From contig NZ_JQKO01000009.1 of the NCBI RefSeq assembly GCF_000746085.1, positions 1-64,000 on the forward strand: DNA of 64,000 nucleotides, read 5' to 3'. A program made the position numbers and the translations under genes. The DNA is from Methylocapsa aurea. Lineage in GTDB: Bacteria > Pseudomonadota > Alphaproteobacteria > Rhizobiales > Beijerinckiaceae. Under the pieces are notes generated by a model. That model searched no databases, was not told the origin of the DNA, and saw only the letters and a program-made list of their open reading frames with translations. Positions within the stretch are counted from its first letter, which is position 1, and the number at the start of each line of letters is the position of its first letter. Of this stretch, positions 47,304 to 57,167 are shown one piece after another.

Positions 47304-48491
47304 TCACTCGAAGCCGCCTGCCGATTTTGGAACGATGCGCGCGGACAGTACGCCATTGATGGCGCGGATGAGCTGCAGCGTTTCGGGAGGCGCTTCAGTA
47401 TTCAGGTCGATCAATGTATAGGCATATTTGTTGAGCGACTTGTTGAGCAAATTGTCGATGTTGAGATTGGCCGCTGCTAAAGCGGCAGAAATCTGGCTCA
47501 CCATGCCGGGCACGTTTTCGTTCGCAATCGCCAGCCGCGCGCGGCCGCTGCGCGGCATGACTACCTTCGGGAAATTCACCGAATTGCGGATCTCGCCGTT
47601 TTCGAGGAAATCGACGAGGGACTCGGCCGCCACCGTCGCGCAATTGACCTCGGCCTCGGCGGTGGAGGCGCCGAGATGGGGCAGCACAATAGCATGCGGA
47701 TGATCGAGGAAGGCGCGAGTCGCGAAATCAGTGACATAGGTGCGCAGCTTGCCTGAGTCGAGGGCGGCGCCCAACGCGGCCTCGTCAACCACCCCAGCCC
47801 GCGCAAAGTTGATCAGGATCGCTCCTTGTTTCATCAGTGCGAGATGCTTTTTGTCAATGACGTGATTGGTCTGATCGTTGAGCGGGATGTGGAGGCTGAT
47901 CAGATCCGCCTTTGCCAACAAATCGTCGATGCTCGGCACGCCGATGACGGATGACGAAAGTTGCCAGGCCCGGTTGACCGTCAGCGACGGATCAAAACCG
48001 TACACGTGCATCCCCAGACCGATCGCCGAATTAGCCACCTGCACCCCGATTGCGCCCAAACCCAGAACGCCGAGCGCCTTTCCCGCGAGCTCGAAGCCGT
48101 CGAAACGCTTCTTCTCCTTTTCCACCTGGTGCTGAATAGCCGTATCGTCGCCCTTGAGACTGCGGGCAAAATCCCAAGCCGCAGCAACGTTGCGAGCGGC
48201 GAGCAACATGCCGGCGAGAGTGAGCTCCTTTACCGCATTGGCGTTGGCGCCCGGCGCATTGAAAACGGGAATCCCGCGCTTCGAGCACGCCTCGACCGGG
48301 ATGTTGTTCACGCCGCTCCCCGAGCGCGCCACAGCCAGAACCGACTCGGGAATCGGCACGCTGTGCAAATCGAAGGACCGCAAGAGGATGGCGTCGGGAT
48401 GGGAGCATTCCGGCGCGATCGAATATTTGTCACGCGGCAGCCAGCTCAGGCCGTCCGCCGGAATTTTGTCGTAGGTCAGAACGTTGAACAT
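47304..48491 (-). CDS. serA: D-3-phosphoglycerate dehydrogenase
   Basis: A 395-residue enzyme that oxidises 3-phosphoglycerate in serine synthesis. It shows the substrate motif SGSGVNNIPVEAC, the NAD motif GLGAIGVQVAN, the catalytic region NFARAGVVDEAAL and the catalytic His in LPHLGAST, and a C-terminal ACT domain (NVPGMVSQISAALAAANLNI). It lies 4 bases after serC, in a tight operon. Confidence 0.95.
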   Translation of the reverse strand: MFNVLTYDKIPADGLSWLPRDKYSIAPECSHPDAILLRSFDLHSVPIPESVLAVARSGSGVNNIPVEACSKRGIPVFNAPGANANAVKELTLAGMLLAARNVAAAWDFARSLKGDDTAIQHQVEKEKKRFDGFELAGKALGVLGLGAIGVQVANSAIGLGMHVYGFDPSLTVNRAWQLSSSVIGVPSIDDLLAKADLISLHIPLNDQTNHVIDKKHLALMKQGAILINFARAGVVDEAALGAALDSGKLRTYVTDFATRAFLDHPHAIVLPHLGASTAEAEVNCATVAAESLVDFLENGEIRNSVNFPKVVMPRSGRARLAIANENVPGMVSQISAALAAANLNIDNLLNKSLNKYAYTLIDLNTEAPPETLQLIRAINGVLSARIVPKSAGGFE

Positions 48492-48495
48492 GGGA

Positions 48496-49578
48496 TTACC
48501 CCCGTTTTCTCTCGAATTCGCGCATGAAGGAGATCAAAGCGTCCACACCTTCTTCCGGCATGGCGTTGTAGATGCTGGCTCGCAATCCGCCGACGGAACG
48601 GTGCCCTTCGAGATACGCGAGCCCCGCCTCCTTCGCGGCCGCCAGGAACGGAGTCTCCAGGGCGGCGTCCGCCAAATGGAAGGGGACGTTCATGCGAGAG
48701 CGGACGGCGGGGTCCACAGGATTCGAATAGAACGGAAAGGCATCGATGGCCGAATATAGCTTTTCCGCCTTGCGTATATTGCGGGCTTCTATGGCTTTGA
48801 GCCCGCCTTGCTCTTTTAGCCAGTCCACCATAAGGCCGGCTACATACCAACTATAGGTCGGCGGAGTGTTGACCATCGACCCTTGGTCCGACTGTTGCCG
48901 GTAATTGAAGGTCGAGGGAGTCCCCGGCAGGGCCTGTCCAATCAAGTCGTCACGCACAATGACCACGGCCAAGCCGGGCAGGCCGATGTTCTTTTGAGCG
49001 CTGGCGTAGATGACCCCGAATCGACTGACGTCCACCGGACGGGACAGAATGTTCGACGACATGTCCGCGACCAGCGGCAATCCGCCCGCCTCGGGCGCAC
49101 TGTGGAACTCGACTCCGCCGATGGTTTCGTTGGCGGTGTAATGCAGGTAAGCCGCATTGGGATCGACACTCCACTGCGGCCGCGGCGGGATCGTGGTGAA
49201 ATTACTTTCCTTGCCGCTTGCCGCGACTTGCACCTCGCCAAAGAGCCTCGCCTCGGCAATCGCTTTCTCCGACCAATAACCGGTGCTGACGTAGGAAACC
49301 TTCGTCTTGCCGCGCCACAGGTTCAGCGGCACGGCCGCGAATTGCGCACTCGCTCCTCCCGCCAGGAATAGAACCTTGTAGTTTTGGGGGATCGCCAACA
49401 ATTCGCGGAGATCGGCAGTCGCCTTTTCGGCGATGCCGATGAAATCCTTGCCGCGATGACTCATCTCCATCACGGTGATCCCGGTGGAGCGCCACCCTCT
49501 CAAATCCTCACGCGCCCTCTCCAACACCGGAGCAGGAAGCATGGCGGGCCCCGGACTGAAATTATAGATTTGCGCCAT
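48496..49578 (-). CDS. serC: Phosphoserine aminotransferase
   Basis: A 360-residue class V PLP aminotransferase. It starts YNFSPGPAMLP, has MEMSHRGKDF, FLAGGASAQFAA, and the PLP lysine in ASAQKNIGLPGL. It forms phosphoserine from 3-phosphohydroxypyruvate. It is the first gene of serC-serA-serB, with an AAGGAGAAGTCG-type ribosome site before the ATG. Confidence 0.96.
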   Translation of the reverse strand: MAQIYNFSPGPAMLPAPVLERAREDLRGWRSTGITVMEMSHRGKDFIGIAEKATADLRELLAIPQNYKVLFLAGGASAQFAAVPLNLWRGKTKVSYVSTGYWSEKAIAEARLFGEVQVAASGKESNFTTIPPRPQWSVDPNAAYLHYTANETIGGVEFHSAPEAGGLPLVADMSSNILSRPVDVSRFGVIYASAQKNIGLPGLAVVIVRDDLIGQALPGTPSTFNYRQQSDQGSMVNTPPTYSWYVAGLMVDWLKEQGGLKAIEARNIRKAEKLYSAIDAFPFYSNPVDPAVRSRMNVPFHLADAALETPFLAAAKEAGLAYLEGHRSVGGLRASIYNAMPEEGVDALISFMREFERKRG

Positions 49579-49806
49579 CGACTTCTCCTTGATCAGGGCT
49601 GCGGACTATCTCCACCTCCGATAAGAGTTCGGTCTCCGTGGTCCGGAACTCCGTCGTGATGGAGCGCAGCAAACTATTCGAGGGCAGGCTCAGCGCCGCC
49701 GCGTCTGCATATGCTGCTAAGCAAGAGGCGGACAACGGTCTCTCCGCCGCGACGGCCGCCAATTGGCCAGATTCTGGTTGTGCGCCTGAGCGCGATGTTC
49801 TTTGAT

Positions 49807-50760
49807 TCAGATTCCCCCACCCTCATCGAAGGCCTCGCTGCGCAGCTTGGCCTGGGTGATATTGCTGCCCGGCGGCACGCTTTGAGTGAGCCAGACATTG
49901 CCGCCGATGGCCGAGCCGCGGCCGATGGTGATCCGGCCGAGGATTGTCGCGCCTGCATAAATCACGACGTCGTCCTCGACGATGGGATGCCGGGCGTAGT
50001 TCTTGATCAGGGCGCCGTGCTCATCCACTTCAAACCGTTTCGCCCCGAGCGTAACGGCCTGGTAAAGCCGCACATGCCGGCCGATGATCGACGTTTCGCC
50101 GATGACGACGCCAGTCCCGTGATCGATGAAGAAACTTTCGCCGATTTCAGCCCCGGGATGGATGTCTATGCCAGTCTCGGAATGCGCGATCTCGGAGACG
50201 ATGCGGGCGAGCAAAGGGGCGCCCAGGAGATACAACTCATGTGCGACCCGGTGGCGGATGATCGCGGTGACGCCAGGGTAGCAGAACACCACCTCGTCGA
50301 GGCTCTTGGCCGCGGGGTCCCCTTCGAAGGCCGCGCGAATGTCGCTCTCTAGCAGCGTCCGCACTTTCGGCAGCGCTGCGGCGAACCCGTTTCTGATCTC
50401 GCTCGCCCGCTGCGCCTGATCGGCGGCGCCCTTGTCAGCTTCCTCGGATTCCAGCTGAAGTTCGCGGCGCGCCTGTTCCTCTAGCGACTGCAGCGCCGCG
50501 TCCACAGCGTAACCCACGAAACCATCAGCGCCCTCGTCGGTCAGACCCGGCGGTCCGAAATGTCTTGGAAAAAGCGCCGCGACCAGCCCATCGATGATGC
50601 CGATCACCGCTTCCCGAGATGGGAGCAAAGGCCTCGGGCCGTAGCGGCGCCCGCTATGCTCCGAGGCGGCGCGCTGGCCGTTCAGATCGGCCACGATATG
50701 GCCGAGGTCCGAGCCGCGCGCTGCGATGACGTCATCGCTTTGCTTGACGAGCGTGGTCAT
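49807..50760 (-). CDS. cysE: Serine O-acetyltransferase (EpsC/CysE type)
   Basis: A 317-residue acetyltransferase with an alpha-helical N-terminal half and a C-terminal left-handed beta-helix. Active-site segments include [24 protein letters not shown] and [12 protein letters not shown]; the chain ends with the [13 protein letters not shown] turn. It makes O-acetylserine from serine. Its start overlaps the stop of the truncated cysK gene (ATGA), a remnant of a cysK-cysE operon. Confidence 0.93.
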   Translation of the reverse strand: MTTLVKQSDDVIAARGSDLGHIVADLNGQRAASEHSGRRYGPRPLLPSREAVIGIIDGLVAALFPRHFGPPGLTDEGADGFVGYAVDAALQSLEEQARRELQLESEEADKGAADQAQRASEIRNGFAAALPKVRTLLESDIRAAFEGDPAAKSLDEVVFCYPGVTAIIRHRVAHELYLLGAPLLARIVSEIAHSETGIDIHPGAEIGESFFIDHGTGVVIGETSIIGRHVRLYQAVTLGAKRFEVDEHGALIKNYARHPIVEDDVVIYAGATILGRITIGRGSAIGGNVWLTQSVPPGSNITQAKLRSEAFDEGGGI

Positions 50761-51399
50761 GCCGCGAGGCCTTTCGCATCGAAGATTCCTTCGAAGAGCG
50801 CCGTGCTGAGGTAGCGCTCGCCGGAGTCCGGAAGAATGGCGACAATGGTCTTGCCGGCGTTCTCGGGCCGCTTAGCGATGCGCACGGCCGCAGCAACGGC
50901 AGCTCCGCTCGAAATGCCGGAGAGGATCCCTTCTTCGCGTGTCAAACGGTGGGCGTACTCGATCGACTCCTCGTTGGTGACTTGCTCGATCTCGTCCACT
51001 AGCGAGAGATCGAGAACGTCCGGCACAAATCCCGCGCCGATCCCTTGGATCTTGTGAGGACCGGGCTTCAGCGGCTGACCCGCCTGGCGCTGTGTAAGCA
51101 CGGGACTTGCGGATGGCTCAACGGCGACCGAGACGATTGACTTTCCTCGTGTAAGTTTGATGTAGCGCGAGACACCGGTGATGGTCCCGCCCGTACCCAC
51201 CCCGGCTACGAAGATGTCGACGGCGCCTTCGGTGTCGTTCCAGATTTCCGGACCGGTGGTCTCCTGATGAATTGCGGGATTTGCCGGGTTCTTGAATTGC
51301 TGAAGAAGAACATATCGGTCGGGGTCGGAGGCCGCGATTTCCTCGCTTTTCGCAACGGCTCCGCTCATCCCCGCCGGCCCCTCGGTGAGGACCGCTCCG
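50757..51399 (-). pseudogene. cysK: N-terminally truncated cysteine synthase
   Basis: The frame keeps about 203 residues of the C-terminal two thirds of CysK ([35 protein letters not shown]). Family similarity runs upstream of the first ATG as VLTEGPAG and then stops near 51399. About 115 residues are missing, including the PLP-binding lysine region, so it cannot work as a cysteine synthase. The break coincides with a transporter fragment on the other strand. Confidence 0.85.
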
Positions 51400-51630
51400 A
51401 TCGTCGTCGCGGCCCCGGGTTATTTCAGCGGCGATCTGTCTCTGGGCTCGCTGATGATGGCGGTCGGCGCCTTTAATCAGGTGCAGCAGGCGCTGCGCTG
51501 GTTCGTCGACAACTTCAGCGTCATCGCGGACTGGCGCGCTACGCTCTTACGTGTCGCAAGCTTCCGCCTGGCGCTCATCGAGATGGACGCGCTCAGCGAC
51601 GAGACGACCGGGAGCAGCTATTTTGTGTAA
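51385..51630 (+). pseudogene. Fragment of a BacA/SbmA-type ABC transporter membrane domain
   Basis: An 81-residue frame reads [19 protein letters not shown] and then RWFVDNFSVIADWRATLLRV. This is the end of the membrane domain of SbmA/BacA-like ABC transporters with fused ATPase. Both the earlier helices and the ATPase domain are missing. It abuts the broken end of cysK and marks a recombination junction. Confidence 0.75.
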
Positions 51631-51699
51631 GAAGTTTCCGTGAGCGGTTGGCCTCATCGAGCATCTGTAAGTCATCACGGAGTGCGCCCCAAGGCCAGC

Positions 51700-52635
51700 A
51701 TGACCAACATCGTCACCTTGACGCTCAACCCCGCGCTGGATCTCTCCACGTCGATAGACCGGCTGATCCCTGGCCACAAGCTGCGCTGCGGGGAACTCCG
51801 GCGCGATCCAGGCGGCGGGGGCGTGAACGTCGCCCGCGTGATCAGCCGCTTGGGGGGCGACGTGACCGCCGTCTTTCCTGCTGGAGGCCCCTCCGGCGCG
51901 ATGCTGCAGCACCTTCTGCGACACGAAAAGGTCGCGAGCCACGTCGTCCTCACCCGCCAGGACACGCGCGAAAATCTTCACGTGTTCGAAAAAGAAACGA
52001 AGCAGCAGTATCGGTTCGTGATGCCTGGGCCTTCGCTCAGCGAGTCGGCCTGGCGACGCTGCCGCGACGCCGTCATCCGGGGATCACCCCCGAGATATAT
52101 CGTCTGTAGCGGCAGTTTGCCGCCAGGCGCGCCTGAGAATGCCTATGCTCGCCTAGCCAAGCACGGGAAGCGAACGGGCGCCCAGCTTGTGGTGGACAGC
52201 TCGGGACCAGCCCTTCGCGCGGCGCTGGACGAAGGCGTGTATTTTGTCAAGCAAAGCCTAAGAGAGCTTCGTCAGTTGACCGGCCAAAAATTGAACACCG
52301 AGGCGTCCTGGATTGAGGTCTGCCAAAAGCTCGTCGCTGCGGACGCCGCGCGCATCATCGCCCTGACGCTCGGGGACCGCGGCGCTTTGCTGGTGACGCG
52401 CGAGATCACGCTGCGGGCCGAGGCGCCGCCGATCCACGAGGCGACCACCATCGGGGCCGGCGACAGCTTTCTCGCCGCGCTGGTTTGGAGCCTCGCGAAA
52501 AGCCTCTCAATTACTGAGGCTTTACGTATGGCCGTCGCCGCGGGCTCCAGTGCCCTTCTTGGCCCCGGAACAGGACTTTGCTTGCGAAAAGATATCGAAC
52601 GCCTGATGGCTCAAGTGCGCATAGAGGAGCGCTGA
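51700..52635 (+). CDS. pfkB: PfkB family sugar-phosphate kinase (6-phosphofructokinase II type)
   Basis: ATG 51700 gives 311 residues. The start TLTLNPALDLSTSIDRL, the sugar-binding DPGGGGVNVARVISRLGG and the catalytic GAGDSFLAAL are those of PfkB/FruK/LacC kinases. The opening resembles E. coli PfkB more than FruK. The exact phosphosugar cannot be fixed from sequence. Confidence 0.87.
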   Translation: MTNIVTLTLNPALDLSTSIDRLIPGHKLRCGELRRDPGGGGVNVARVISRLGGDVTAVFPAGGPSGAMLQHLLRHEKVASHVVLTRQDTRENLHVFEKETKQQYRFVMPGPSLSESAWRRCRDAVIRGSPPRYIVCSGSLPPGAPENAYARLAKHGKRTGAQLVVDSSGPALRAALDEGVYFVKQSLRELRQLTGQKLNTEASWIEVCQKLVAADAARIIALTLGDRGALLVTREITLRAEAPPIHEATTIGAGDSFLAALVWSLAKSLSITEALRMAVAAGSSALLGPGTGLCLRKDIERLMAQVRIEER

Positions 52636-53009
52636 AGGCGCTCCATGAATGCAGCCGCCTGCGCCGCGCTTCGCGAAAAAAGCTTCCCATCCCCCGCGTT
52701 TGATCTCGGTCACGGAAACCCCAGATCACACCATACCGCCGCAAGTTGGTCCTTGGAGCTGATCACGCCTGCATAATGCGCGGCAACGCCGATCGCAGCC
52801 GCGCCAGTCAATACGGTACTACACGATAAACCAAGCGAATACGGATCCAGCGAGTAAGTAGGCCGATTGCGCCATAAGCCAACAAATACGTTCGGGTGCC
52901 GGCGCCTCTGGGAAACCCAGCCGGAGTTCTGTTATTTTGAGGAAGGTCGGCGGCCGGTTATCAAGGATGCTTTTGAGCGCTTCGGCACGATAGCAAAATG
53001 GAGGATCCG
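52636..53009. other. Intergenic stretch without a supported gene
   Basis: Only short frames are present. A 65-residue minus frame (52819-53016) ends in a hydrophobic segment, but it has no convincing ribosome site or family, so I do not call it. Confidence 0.5.
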
Positions 53010-53327
53010 ATGACAACTATCATCTCTGCTTCACCCGGTTGGTGGCTTGTGCGGTTTTTGGATAATGGGACTGGTTTTGATCTAGAGTCTGCATTTTGCC
53101 GAGAGTTGATTATTGGATGGCGGATTACTCACACCGAGTCGACAGCTATATGTCTGGGTGACGGTATTGAGCCGATTACGGTAGGGGGCGCTTATTGGGA
53201 CGAATCGACTGCTGTTGAATCGCCAGATGGACACGTTCAAGGCGTTTCGAGTTCTTTTAACAATTATGACGCTTGGAAGGCAGTCCAACTAAAGCAGGCG
53301 AAGGAAAAATACCGCAGTGAGGGGTGA
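53010..53327 (+). CDS. Hypothetical protein, phage/island style
   Basis: A 105-residue protein from ATG 53010, which follows GGAGG at 5 bases; the earlier ATG at 52998 overlaps that site. No family is recognised. The base composition is clearly lower in GC than its neighbours. The protein is acidic and aromatic (GWWLVRFLDNG, GGAYWDES), without a signal or membrane segment. It probably came in by transfer. Confidence 0.6.
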   Translation: MTTIISASPGWWLVRFLDNGTGFDLESAFCRELIIGWRITHTESTAICLGDGIEPITVGGAYWDESTAVESPDGHVQGVSSSFNNYDAWKAVQLKQAKEKYRSEG

Positions 53328-53924
53328 TTGTCTCGAAAGACTCATGCGGCGCCACAGGTTGATGGCGGGGACGATGGCCTCGTCGATTCGCAACATTGCA
53401 GCGACGCGGTGTTGCTACGCCAGCTGGAGTTCTGGTCATGAATACGGGATCCCGCAGATCGTCGGGATGTATTCGCGCGGAGCCGGTGTGGACCACATAC
53501 GACCCCAATAGAAGATCACGCCCAGACACGCGAATGTCGCGATCGCTTCGCGGCGCCCGCCTCAATGCCAGCATGCATCGCGAATCGGTATTTGGCGATA
53601 AGACCGTCTCAAACCTGCGGGTGAAATGGATTTTGGGTCGTTATTAGCCCGGGGCATGAGATGAAGCGGCGCGATTTGCTGGAGCTGACAGAGCCCGACT
53701 CGAGCGGGCGGACGAACGAAGCCGCCCCGGGGCGCCTCGATCTCGTCCCGCATGAACGGGCGTGTCGTGTCATCCAAATGATGGAATAAAAGGCCCACCG
53801 CAAACTCCTAAGGTTATCAACAATACTGACAACCTGCCCGATTCGCATGGTTCACAAAGGACATAATCGCCTTAAAATCGACTTCGGGAGGTACGCACGC
53901 CCGAGAAAAACTTCGACCGACGCA
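53328..53924. other. Gene-poor stretch
   Basis: Several short overlapping frames exist on both strands, none with a family, signal or good ribosome site. The mixed composition suggests decayed accessory DNA. Confidence 0.5.
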
Positions 53925-54350
53925 TCAGGCAAGGTGCGACGGCGGTTGCGGATTATTTGCCGGGTTGGTGTCGTGTTTGGACAAGTTCAAGACCAGGCCA
54001 CGGCTGATAAGAGGCCGTAGGTCTTCTTCAAGAGCGTCGGCGATCGCCTTGGCATAGACTTCACTGCCATCGACGTATACCGCAAAGGAGGCAATGTGCT
54101 TTGCCTTCTTGGCCGGGTCCTCGATCGTCGCCTTGGTCCATTTGTAGAGCGGAAAATGCTCTACGCCTTGTTTCTCGGCCTCGGAAACATAGTCCGCAAA
54201 AGCGTCGTATTGGCTTTTCAACGCCGCGTTATGTTTGATCAATATTTCGACGATTGGCCTGATCGCCTCGTTGCCGGGATCGCTCCGCGCAATGTCCGCA
54301 TATTTGTCGCCGAGCTTGATCCGCAGTTGATACTCCCAATTATCGCTCAT
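53925..54350 (-). CDS. Hypothetical cytoplasmic protein
   Basis: ATG 54350 (141 residues) has GGAG at good spacing; an adjacent ATG at 54353 is an alternative. The chain is charged and helical (MSDNWEYQLRIKLGDKYADI, then IEILIKH-type segments) with no signal. I do not recognise the family. It is divergent from the arylsulfatase gene. Confidence 0.6.
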   Translation of the reverse strand: MSDNWEYQLRIKLGDKYADIARSDPGNEAIRPIVEILIKHNAALKSQYDAFADYVSEAEKQGVEHFPLYKWTKATIEDPAKKAKHIASFAVYVDGSEVYAKAIADALEEDLRPLISRGLVLNLSKHDTNPANNPQPPSHLA

Positions 54351-54682
54351 CATCGACTCCAGGGTTCGCATAGTGATTTGGGGGACGCGCGCTCTCTGCT
54401 TGGCGCCGCAGGAGCGCGCATCGAAAGGCAACAGACCGAGAGCGTCGGACTATTGCAATCCGACGCGGACGAGCGATCGCGGGCGCACAGATGGCAACAA
54501 GCTTAAGAAACATCTCCTTGCGACGCATTCGTGAGGCCGACCACGGCTCTGCGCCAAAAGTATATAACTTCTATAGACAAATGCGCAACGGGGTCATAGG
54601 CTCCGGATCTAAGGATTCGGTCGCGAGATCGCGAAACGCCTCAGGCGGCATCGTGAAATCTTGTCGTGGAGGTGGGCGGGAT
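54351..54682. promoter_or_regulatory. Divergent region before the arylsulfatase
   Basis: The sulfatase frame is open from 54491, but that extension does not look like a signal peptide. The stretch probably holds promoters for both genes. No operator is evident. Confidence 0.4.
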
Positions 54683-57058
54683 ATGCGGAAGATGTCACTA
54701 CCCGAAACCTTCCTTGCTCTTTGGATCGCGTCTCTCAGTGCTGGACCGGCGATCGCGGACGAATTGCCCAAGCCGACTGCGCCGTTTCGAGGCAAGATCG
54801 CCGACACGCGCGAGCAATCGGTCGCCGCGTTCCCAACGCCGCCACAGGCGCCCAAGGGTGCGCCGAACGTCGTGCTCATCCTGCTCGACGATGTCGGCTT
54901 CGCGGCGTCCGCGACCTTCGGTGGCCCGGCGTCGACGCCGCAACTCGACAGGCTCGCCGCAGATGGGCTGCGTTACAACCAGTTCCATACGACAGCCATC
55001 TGCTCACCGACGCGCGCGGCGTTGCTCACCGGCCGCAATCACCACCAGACCGGGTTCGGGAATCTCGCGGACGTCGCGACCGGCTATCCCGCCTATAATT
55101 CGGTCTGGCCCAAGGAAACGGCATCGATCGCGCAAATTTTGCGCCTCAATGGATACAGCACGGCCGCCTTCGGAAAATGGCACAATACGCCGTCCTGGGA
55201 GATTACCCCGGCCGGGCCGTTCGATCGTTGGCCGACGGGGCTAGGCTTCGAATATTATTACGGCTTCATGTTCGGCGAGACCAGCCAATGGGAGCCGCAA
55301 CTCTATCGCAACACCGTCGCCGTGGAGCCGCTCAAGAAGCCCGAACAAGGCTATCATCTGACGACCGACCTCGTCGACGACGCGATACATTGGCTGCATC
55401 AGCACGACGCGGTCGCTTCTGAAAAACCGTTCTTCCTGTATTTCGCGCCGGGAGCGACCCACGCCCCACTGCATGTGCCGAAGGATTGGATCGCTAAATA
55501 CGAGGGGAAGTTCGGTCAGGGCTGGGACAAGCTGCGGGAGGAATCCTTCCGGCGTCAGAAAGCGCTCGGCGTCGTGCCCGCCAACGCGGAACTCACGCCG
55601 CGCCCCGACGGACTGCCAGCTTGGGACTCGCTCAGCGCGGAACAAAAGAAGCTGTATGCGCGGCAGATGGAAGTCTACGCAGCCTTTCTTTCGCATACCG
55701 ACGATGAGATTGGGCGACTTCTGAAATCGATTCGGGACGCAGGCAAAGCGGAGAATACGCTGGTGCTCTACGTTGTAGGAGATAATGGAGGCAGTGCGGA
55801 AGGCGGCCTGACCGGATCCGAATCGAATTTCGCTACGCTCCAAGGCGCGAAGGATGACGTGCCGGAAATGTTATCGCATCTCTCGGACCTCGGCAGCCCG
55901 CTCTATGACAATCACTATGCCGCAGGCTGGTCCTGGGCGACGACGGCTCCCTTTCCGTGGATGAAGCAGGTCGCGTCGCATTTCGGCGGAACGCGCAACC
56001 CGCTCGTCGTCTCCTGGACGGGACATGTTCAGAAGCCCGAGTCCGTGCGCGCCCAGTTCAGCCATGTCAACGACATCGCGCCGACGATTTACGAAGCCGC
56101 CGGCATCGGCTTTCCCGAGAAGGTCGATGGCGTCGCTCAAACGCCGCTCGAGGGCAAGAGCCTGGTGGCGAGCTTCGCCGACCCTACGGTCAAGAGCCAG
56201 CACACGACGCAATATTTCGAGATTTTCGGCAATCGCGCGATCTACAAGGACGGCTGGGTCGCGGGCGCGCGCCGCTACGCGCCATGGGAGTTGTTTTCGG
56301 ACATAACCAAAGTGTTTCGCGGTGGATTTGAAGGCGATCGTTGGGAGCTCTACAACGTCGCCGATGATTTCAGCGAGGCGCATGATCTAGCCGGTAAACT
56401 CCCGGAGAAGCTGCAAGAGCTGAAAGGCGAGTTCGATAAGGAGGCGCGCCGCAACGGCGTCTATCCGCTCGTGCCGATCCCCGCGCCGGCCGCGACGCCG
56501 TCGCCGGTGGTGGGAAAGACGCATTTCGCCTATCTCTCCGGCGTCGAGCGACTGCCGGCCTACGCCATCCCGGAGGTCGGCGCGCGTTCGCACCGCCTTA
56601 CCGCAGATGTCGACACTTCCAACGGCTCCGCAGAAGGCGTGATCGTCGCCAGGGGCGGTCGTTACGGAGGTTACAGTCTCTTCGTCAAAGACGGAAAGCT
56701 TGTCTATGAGAGCAATACTTTCGGTAAAGTTCACGAGACTTTGGCATCGTCGAGGCCGCTGCCGAAAGGCAAGTCGCATATCGCTTTTGAATTCGACGTC
56801 GATCGGTCGTTGACAGAAAGCGCAAAGGGCTCGCTTTCCCCAGCTTTGGTGTCGAAGAGCCGGCCGGGGACCGCGACGCTGTCGATCGACGGCGTCGAAG
56901 TCGCGCGCGCGCATTTCAGCCAGTTCGGGAGTTTCGGCAGCTCAATCACAGAGCCGTTCGACCTCGGCAAGGACAGCGGGTCTCCCGTTTCCAATGCCTA
57001 TGAGAGCCCATTCGCATTCACAGGCAATGTCGAAAAAGTCGAGATCGATCTGAAGTGA
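54683..57058 (+). CDS. Exported arylsulfatase (formylglycine sulfatase)
   Basis: ATG 54683 gives 791 residues with a signal peptide (FLALWIASLSAGPAIA). The metal-binding LLDDVGF (67-73) and the sulfatase signature CSPTR (107-111), whose Cys is converted to formylglycine, are intact, followed by GKWHNTPSWE and YVVGDNGGSAEGG. After the catalytic domain a C-terminal beta-sandwich (about 600-791) resembles a lectin-like module. It would release sulfate from organic sulfate esters in the periplasm, in line with the sulfonate operon nearby. The activating enzyme is not in the window. Confidence 0.93.
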   Translation: MRKMSLPETFLALWIASLSAGPAIADELPKPTAPFRGKIADTREQSVAAFPTPPQAPKGAPNVVLILLDDVGFAASATFGGPASTPQLDRLAADGLRYNQFHTTAICSPTRAALLTGRNHHQTGFGNLADVATGYPAYNSVWPKETASIAQILRLNGYSTAAFGKWHNTPSWEITPAGPFDRWPTGLGFEYYYGFMFGETSQWEPQLYRNTVAVEPLKKPEQGYHLTTDLVDDAIHWLHQHDAVASEKPFFLYFAPGATHAPLHVPKDWIAKYEGKFGQGWDKLREESFRRQKALGVVPANAELTPRPDGLPAWDSLSAEQKKLYARQMEVYAAFLSHTDDEIGRLLKSIRDAGKAENTLVLYVVGDNGGSAEGGLTGSESNFATLQGAKDDVPEMLSHLSDLGSPLYDNHYAAGWSWATTAPFPWMKQVASHFGGTRNPLVVSWTGHVQKPESVRAQFSHVNDIAPTIYEAAGIGFPEKVDGVAQTPLEGKSLVASFADPTVKSQHTTQYFEIFGNRAIYKDGWVAGARRYAPWELFSDITKVFRGGFEGDRWELYNVADDFSEAHDLAGKLPEKLQELKGEFDKEARRNGVYPLVPIPAPAATPSPVVGKTHFAYLSGVERLPAYAIPEVGARSHRLTADVDTSNGSAEGVIVARGGRYGGYSLFVKDGKLVYESNTFGKVHETLASSRPLPKGKSHIAFEFDVDRSLTESAKGSLSPALVSKSRPGTATLSIDGVEVARAHFSQFGSFGSSITEPFDLGKDSGSPVSNAYESPFAFTGNVEKVEIDLK

Positions 57059-57167
57059 CCTGAATTGTGAGGGAGGCGCTCGGCCGAGGATCGGCTCGAT
57101 CGCCCAGAAGGCGTCGCCGGGTTCACTCGGCAGAGGTGGCGGCGCGTCGTTCAAACGGGAGTTCCAA

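Noticed and set aside
53257-53848. Several overlapping minus-strand frames of 70-105 residues
   Set aside because: No family, no signal and no convincing ribosome site; more likely decayed DNA.
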